NCBI GenBank assembly: GCA_033782935.1
Contig: JAWQEG010000710.1
Coordinates: forward strand, 6,634,001-6,698,000
From: Petrolisthes cinctipes
Taxonomy: Eukaryota; Arthropoda; Malacostraca; Decapoda; Porcellanidae
Direction: 5' to 3'
DNA length: 64,000 bases
Within the stretch, counting starts at the first letter, position 1. Every line of letters starts with the position of its first letter. The notes under the pieces were generated by a model, which saw only the letters and a list, made by a program, of their open reading frames with translations, ran no database searches and had not been told where the DNA came from. A program made the translations under genes and the position numbers. Shown piece after piece: positions 57,881 to 64,000 of the stretch.

Positions 57881-60665
57881 ACAGAAGAAATTACTTGAGA
57901 GGATTTACAAGTAAATTCCTTCAACTTGTCCTTGAACAATGTTAGTCACTGTACTCCCGTGAAGTCTATACCTTGCAATTTGCCTTATTGCAAAAACACC
58001 GCTGCCATCAAATGTACCAGTTCTGAAGGCTTGAACTCTGGGCAGAACCTGGTAACTTACTTGTGTGTAATTCTTGGAGTTGTAGTTGTAGTAGTTTGTA
58101 CTCTCTCTAGCTTTACAATGTCTTTTCTGTAGTAAGGTGACCAAAACTGAACTCAATATTCGAGATGCGGAGGCACGAGGGAATTGAACAGTGTCAGGAT
58201 GACTTTGTCAGATTTGAACTCGAAGGTTCTGCCTATGAAACCAATTAATTTGTTAGCGGTTTTAACTGCTTCTGAACAGTGTTTGCCTGGTTTGAGGTCG
58301 CTAGTAATAGTTACACCCAGGTCTTTTTCTTCATTAACTTTACGTAGTTCAGTACCGTTCATTGAATAGTTAGAGCGATCATTGTTACTCCCAATATGCA
58401 AAACTTTACATTTATTTAGGTTATATGTCATCTGCCACTTCTTTGACCAGTTAACTAAGGTCGGACTGTAGTAACGCTTTTTCGGCAGTAGTAGTAACTC
58501 TTCCAGTTATTTTCGTGTCGTCAGCAAATTTGGATATCTTACAGGTGAGGCCTTCATCGATGTCGTTTACATAGATTATAAAAAGAACAGGGCCGAGCAC
58601 TGAACCTTGCGGTTCTCCACTTAGAACGTTTCGCCAGTTTGATGCTTTTCCATTAATTATGACACGTTGTTTTCTCTCGTAGAGCCAGTCTTCGAGCCAC
58701 GGGTGAATTTTACCAGTAATGCCATGTGAAGTTAATTTGTTTAGAAGGTGCTTATGGTGAACTTTGTCAAACGCTTTTTGAAAGTCCAGATAAATTACAT
58801 CTACCGCTTTGGACTCGTCAAATATGTCAAATACATCGTTGTAAAAGTCTAGTAGGTTAGTGAGGCATGAACGTTTATTACGGAAGCCATGTTGGGAATT
58901 TTTAATGAAACTGTTCTGTTCCAAGTAGCTTACTAGTTTGTTACGCAATATGGATTCCATTACTTTACTGACTACTGAGGTGAGGCTGATCGGTCTATAA
59001 TTACATGGAAGAGACTTATTTCCCTTCTTTTGTATGGGGGTAACGTTTGCAAGTTTCCAATCTCGAGGTACTGTACCGGAATTTAATGATTTGTTAAAAA
59101 TTATTGAGAGGGGTTTACATATTTGATTTTTGGTTTCTTTTAGTACACGTGGCGCTATGTAGTCAGGCCCAGGAGTTTTGTTTACTTTAATATTGTCGAG
59201 TACTTTTATTATTATATCCTCTGTAATATCGCAAATATTTAAAAGGATGCTATTGTCTGGGACTAGGGGCGTCTCTACGAAACCATTTGTGTCTTCATTT
59301 GTAAAAACTGAGGCAAAATATTCATTTAATGTTTCGGCCATATCGACCTCGTTGTTGACATGTTCACCATTGTCTAAGGCTCTCTAAGCGAAGTGGACCG
59401 ATATTACTAGTTAGGACTTTTTTACGGCGAACATAGCTATAGAATTCTTTAGGGTTTGATTTAATTTTACTGACGATAAGCACCTCACAATTTTTTTTTA
59501 CTTTGTTTAATAAGTTTCTTAGTTTCGCGCCGAAGTTTTTGAAATAATATCTTATCACTTTCAAGTTGAGTTTGCTGGTATTTACGGTATGCACGGTTTT
59601 TATTAGATAGGCATGTTTTTATTTGATTGTTCCACCATTTTGGTTTAATATTGTTGCCTTTTGCAAACTGGTATACACGACCTAACTGCACTGTTTAAGA
59701 TGTGAGTGAATTTATTCCATGAGTCATTTATGTCGTCGGTTTCTCGCGATAATTGGCTCCAGTCTGTTTCTGAGAGAATATTTTTAAGTCTTTCGTAGTT
59801 ACCTTTACTGTACACGTAAACAATTTCTTCAATAATGTTTTCATCGTATATCTTGAGATCTATGTCAAATTTAACTATTTTATGATCGCTCGTGCTGAAC
59901 TCTGGGCCAACAATAACGTTACTTATTAGCATTTCGTTTGTTGAAAATATAAGATCAAATATATTATCACCTCTAGTTGGTTTGTTAACATGTTGACTTA
60001 GGGCGCTATCTAGCAAGTTGACATATAAATCTTGACCAGAGTGGGACGATATTGGGTTTCCCCATGAATTTACGGGTAAGTTGAAATCTCCGAATATGAC
60101 ACTTTCGCTTGAATCGCTTATCTCAGTTATCTGGTCATATAAATCTTTATCGGTGGTAGCGCTTTGGGCTGGAGGTCTATAGACAAGTCCGATAATTATT
60201 TTTCTTGAACGAATAGTTAAATGCAGAAATACTGAGTCCACATTGTTTATTTTTCTCTTGTCAGTAAACGTTGGCTGGAGACTGGCTTTTACGTAGAGAA
60301 GAACTCCTCCACCTAATCTATTTTTTCTTTCACAGCTAAACATAGAGTAACCGGGTAAGTTGTATTCTGCTAAAAAGTCTCTGTTTTCCGTATCTAGCCA
60401 TGTTTCAGTAATGCCTAAAATGTGAGATTCGTCCGACGCTGCGAGGGCTTCGAGATCAAGAAATTTATTTCGTATACTGCGAGCGTTGATCATGCAACAA
60501 GTAATGACATTACGTTTACTGCAGGATGAAGAGTCACTCACGACGACGCGTCTGCAGGAGGCCGTGTTTCGTTTTTTTGTCTGAAGAGAATTACTTGGTT
60601 ATTTAGAAGCCTACCAAATCGTGCGGAGCCGATGTCGTTTAAGTGTAGTCCGTCACCCAGGAACA
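57880..60665 (-). pseudogene. CR1-like LINE, 5'-truncated and frameshifted
   Basis: The minus strand carries, in order: the end of an esterase-type ORF1 (60665-60538, LFLGDGLHLNDIGSARFG, the SGNH block with Asp and His); an apurinic endonuclease (60541-59645: MINARSIRNK, ITETWL, GGVLLYV, VYRPP, FGDFNLP, STSDHK); a linker in shifted frames (59691-59364); RT (59341-58451: NYRPISLTSV, QHGFR, YLDFQKAFDKV, PQGSVLGPVLF, KFADDTK, catalytic Asp-Asp kept); and, after a frameshift, the thumb (58431-58153: EKDLGVTI, RPHLEY-like). The tail near 57940 reads TLFKDKLKEF, the usual final helix, but the segment before it is rearranged. ORF1 ends in a stop next to the start of the endonuclease frame. The 5' part is lost at a GGGA minisatellite. 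Confidence 0.9.
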
Positions 60666-61018
60666 GGTCAGGGAGGGAGGGAAGGAGGAGAGAGAGTGTG
60701 AGGGAGGGAGAGGGAAGGAGGAGAGTGTCAGGGAGGGAGGGAGCGAGAGAGTGGACAGTGAAGGAACAAGGAGGGAGAGGAGAGAGAATGTGAGGTAGGA
60801 AGGGAGGGAGGGAAGGAGGAGAGAGAGTGTGAGGGAGGGAGGGAGCGAGAGAGTGAACAGTGAAGGAAGAAGGAGGGAGAGGGAGGGGAGAGAGAGTGTG
60901 AGGTAGGAAGGGAGGGAGGGAAGGAGGGGAGAGAGTGTGAGGGAGGGAGGGAGGGAGAGAGTGTGAGGGAGGGAGGGAGGGAGGGAGAGAGTGTGAGGGA
61001 GGGAGGGAGAGAAGGAGC
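60660..61018. repeat. Purine-rich GAGAGTGTGAGGGAG minisatellite, locus 2
   Basis: Imperfect units with GGAGGAGAGAGAGTGTGAG, GGGAGCGAGAGAGTG and AGTGAAGGAA are shared with 41520-41695. It abuts the truncated 5' end of the LINE. Confidence 0.9.
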
Positions 61019-61087
61019 CTTTGTGCAATTTTATATTTATATATATATATATTTTTTTTTATTCTACGGTGAAATGGTAAACTAATA

Positions 61088-61497
61088 ATAACATTGACAA
61101 GAGTTCCACTAAGAACACATATTATTATAACCTGATTATTATACCTATTATAACCTAACACACTAACACTATTACAAGGCCACACACACATTAACACACA
61201 TACATTATTACAAGGCTACACACACATTAACACACTAACACTCACAGTGCTACACACACATTAACACACTCACACTAATACAAGACCACACACACATTAA
61301 CACACATACAGTATATAAAACCAATAGAGGCTTAGCTCTATGTCTTTCATGTATGTTTATCTTGTCTTGTAACACTACAGGATTATATTTTCTCTGTATA
61401 TGTGACATGTATTATTGTATTGCATTATATTTTGTCTAATAACATTGACAAGCGTTCAACTAAGAACACATATTATTATAACCTGATTATTATACCA
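61088..61497. repeat. Pair of 60 bp direct repeats, 350 bp apart
   Basis: TAATAACATTGACAAG with CTAAGAACACATATTATTAT and ACCTGATTATTATACC occurs at 61088-61147 and 61438-61497, with two differences. The interval contains a CA-rich tandem array. Confidence 0.9.
61150..61315. repeat. CA-rich tandem repeat, about 45-50 bp unit, four copies
   Basis: Units contain TACAAGRCCACACACACATT and AACACACWWACA and recur at about 61172, 61209, 61246 and 61279. The copies are irregular. Confidence 0.8.
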
Positions 61498-61948
<451 letters not shown>

Positions 61949-62045
61949 GTGGAAATGTCCTGATAATCTGCAAACTATAAATATATTAATTTTTTTGGGT
62001 ACATCTTGTGATAAGTTGTGCAGGCAGTGTTATGTACTGTGTAAT

Positions 62046-62403
62046 GGTGGGTTGTGTGTGTGTGGGGAAGGAGGGAGGGTTGTGTGTGTGTGGGGAAGGA
62101 GGGAGGGTTGGGTGTGTGTGGGGAAGGAGGGAGGGTTGGGTGTGTGTGGGGAAGGAGGGAGGGTTGGGTGTGTGTGGGGAAGGAGGGAGGGTTGGGTGTG
62201 TGTGGGGAAGGAGGGAGGGTTGGTGTGTGTGTGGGGAAGGAGGGAGGGTTGGGTGTGTGTGTGGAAGGAGGGAGGGTTGGGTGTGTGTGGGGAAGGAGGG
62301 AGGGTTGGGTGTGTGTGTGGAAGGAGGGAGGGTTGGGTGTGTGTGGGGAAGGAGGGAGGGTTGGGTGTGTGAGGGGAAGGAGAGGGGAAGGTGGGAGGGT
62401 TGG
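62046..62403. repeat. G-rich minisatellite, 28-29 bp unit, about 12 copies
   Basis: The unit is GGGTGTGTGTGGGGAAGGAG followed by GGAGGGTT, repeated with small changes (an extra GT, or GTGTGTGTGGAAGG variants). Both strands give long open frames because the unit lacks stops in any phase. They are not genes. Confidence 0.96.
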
Positions 62404-63090
62404 GAGGGAACGATGAGGTAAGCTTTAGGAGGAGAGGGAAGAGGAGGGATGAAGGAAAGGGAGGAAAATAAATGAAGTGATAGGAGAAAAAGGATAAGGG
62501 AAGGAGAAGGATTGGGATGGTAAAGGAGAGGAAGGGAGAGAGATTAGAAGCTGTAAAGGAAGGGAGGGGAGACGAGGGAAAGGGAGAAGAGGTGTAGGGA
62601 AGGGAAGGGAAGGGTAGATAGGGCAAAGAAAGGGAGGGGAGAAGAGGAGAAGGGAGGAAAGGAGTAGGAAAGGAAAGGGAAGAGTAGGGTAGGTATGGTA
62701 AAGGAGGGGAGGGGAGAGGAAAGGAAGGGAGAAGAGAGATAGGGAAGGGAAGTGTAGATAGGGTAAAGGAAGGAAAGGGAGAGGAGGGGAAGGGAGGAGA
62801 AGGGAATGGGAAGGGAAGGATAGGTAGGGTAAAGGAAAGGGAAGGAGAGGAGGGGAAGGGAGGAGAGGAGTAGGGTAGGGAGGGGAAGGATACGTAAGGT
62901 AAAGGAAGGGGAGGGAGAGGGAGGGAACAGGAGGGGGAGGGAGAGGGAAGGGACAGGAAGGGAAGGGAGGAGAGGGATAGGGAAGAATAGGTAGGGTAAA
63001 GGAAGGGAGGGAGAGGGACGAATAGGAGAATATAAAGGAAGGAAGAGAAGGAGGGATAAGAAATGATAAAGCAGGGAAAGGGAGAGGAGG
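62404..63090. repeat. Polypurine tract, GGGAAGGGA-type, about 690 bp
   Basis: The plus strand is almost only A and G with rare T or C (for example AGGGTAGGTAGGGTAAAGGA recurring at irregular spacing, about 60-110 bp). The minus-strand frames rich in Pro, Leu, Ser and Phe are products of this composition. Confidence 0.93.
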
Positions 63091-63192
63091 AATACAATAT
63101 TAATGTATACAATATAATACAAACAGTAACAGACCTATTGGTCCTTTAGAGGCTGTTTTGATTCTAAGGTGTTAACTACTAGTAGAGATAAT

Positions 63193-63240
63193 GAATAATA
63201 ATAATAATAATAATAATAATGTTGTTGTTGTTGTTGTTGT
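63193..63240. repeat. (AAT)n followed by (GTT)n
   Basis: An AAT run (63193-63220) changes directly into a GTT run (63221-63240). Confidence 0.97.
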
Positions 63241-63600
63241 GGACCAAGATCAATTAAAGGTGTAATATACTTATGGTTCATTGGAGCACTTTGATTCCTT
63301 TGAAGTATTCCAACAAACAGGACCACATTAACATAAATAATGGTGTTCTGTTGCTTGGAATAGTGTGTAGGAATCAGTTGTTCCAGATTTACCAACACTG
63401 TACTACTCCTCTTTAACTTCCTGGCTATCTGTTGGTATATTTATAAAGCCAATTTATTTATTTATTAATATAAGTAACAAGGAAGCACTACCATCTTGTA
63501 TTACCATTATAATGTTATATTTCATTCAATATAATTTAATGTAAAATATAACATTGTGCAAAATCTGGCAACTGCAATGACTCAATCCTTACTTATTACA
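63241..63600. other. Intergenic sequence, no gene seen
   Basis: AT-rich unique sequence with no motif-bearing frame. Confidence 0.5.
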
Positions 63601-63960
63601 GTATGAACACACACATATACTAATAGTATTGACACGTATGTATTAACACACACACATACACTAATAGTATACACACGTATGTATTAACACACACATATAC
63701 ACTAATAGTATACACACATATGTATTAACACACACACATACAGTATACACACATATGTATTAACACACACACATACAGTATACACATGTATGTATTAACA
63801 CACACACATACACACACATACATACCCTAATAGTATACACACATATATATTAACACACACACATACACACACATACATACCATAATAGTATACACACATA
63901 TGTATTAACACACATACATACCCTAATAGTATACACACATATGTATTAACACGCACATAC
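63600..63960. repeat. CA-rich minisatellite, about 35-75 bp unit
   Basis: Units of TATGTATTAACACACACACA, ATACACTAATAGTATACACA and similar recur about nine times with variable CA runs. Smaller units (TACAGTATACACA) alternate with longer ones containing CATACATACC. Confidence 0.9.
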
Positions 63961-64000
63961 AAACACCCGTCCGAGGTCACCGAGGTCGTATGTGTGACAC

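Noticed and set aside
60538..61197. 219-codon minus-strand frame of Ser/Leu/Pro repeats
   Set aside because: Only its last 45 residues are real (the end of LINE ORF1). The rest is the GGGA/GA minisatellite read in frame.
62030..63112. Long open frames rich in Pro/Ser/Leu or Cys-Val-Gly-Arg-Glu-Gly
   Set aside because: They are translations of a stop-free G-rich minisatellite and a polypurine tract.

Overview
The window is eukaryotic, from an invertebrate and plausibly a decapod crustacean or related arthropod. The evidence is a 29 kb satellite array, very abundant GA/CT and CA microsatellites, nested Ty3/gypsy, Helitron and LINE elements, hAT and Tc1/mariner-type MITEs, and no compact gene layout. 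The taxon is inference. I found no intact single-copy host gene. Almost all recognisable coding sequence belongs to transposable elements, mostly decayed, with one very young LTR element.

Region 1 (1-29064) is one tandem satellite array, cut by the left window edge, with a 176 bp monomer. The monomer is itself an old dimer of two related halves of about 87 and 89 bp. Blocks of 31, 11, 10 and 6 monomers are duplicated almost perfectly while neighbouring monomers differ clearly, which is a higher-order-repeat architecture. A 212 bp Tc1/mariner-type MITE sits in one monomer (24161-24372), and paralogous monomers give its empty site. Monomers are more diverged toward the right edge.

Region 2 (29065-42000) is gene-poor. 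It holds microsatellites, a hAT MITE with an 8 bp target duplication (31958-32268), an SGNH-esterase fragment (about 32590-32960, minus), an RTE-like LINE reverse-transcriptase remnant (34262-35645, minus), a second LINE remnant on the plus strand (35690-36470), a 97 bp duplication, and a G/C-rich minisatellite whose strand polarity flips (40930-41450).

Region 3 (about 42260-57240) is a three-level nest. The host is an old, broken Ty3/gypsy element on the minus strand: gag 57147-56368, protease near 56260, RT 55500-54669, then RNase H 46099-45560, integrase 45400-44600 and a doubtful env remnant. A roughly 2.07 kb non-autonomous Helitron (46100-54668 including its own insert) landed between A and T inside the RT. 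Inside the last bases of that Helitron sits a complete young LTR retrotransposon (48166-54658, minus). It has two apparently identical 1188 bp LTRs, a GAGCA target duplication, a tRNA-Lys-type primer site, a gag separated from pol by one in-frame UGA, and a pol in which integrase precedes the start of RT. That is the unusual Gmr1-like domain order. The rest of RT and all of RNase H are missing, so the copy must have been moved with help or was deleted very recently.

Region 4 (57250-64000) holds a 5'-truncated, frameshifted CR1-like LINE on the minus strand (about 57880-60665), then minisatellites and microsatellites: GGGA-type, CT, a 28 bp G-rich unit, a 700 bp polypurine tract, AAT/GTT, and a CA-rich array at the right edge.
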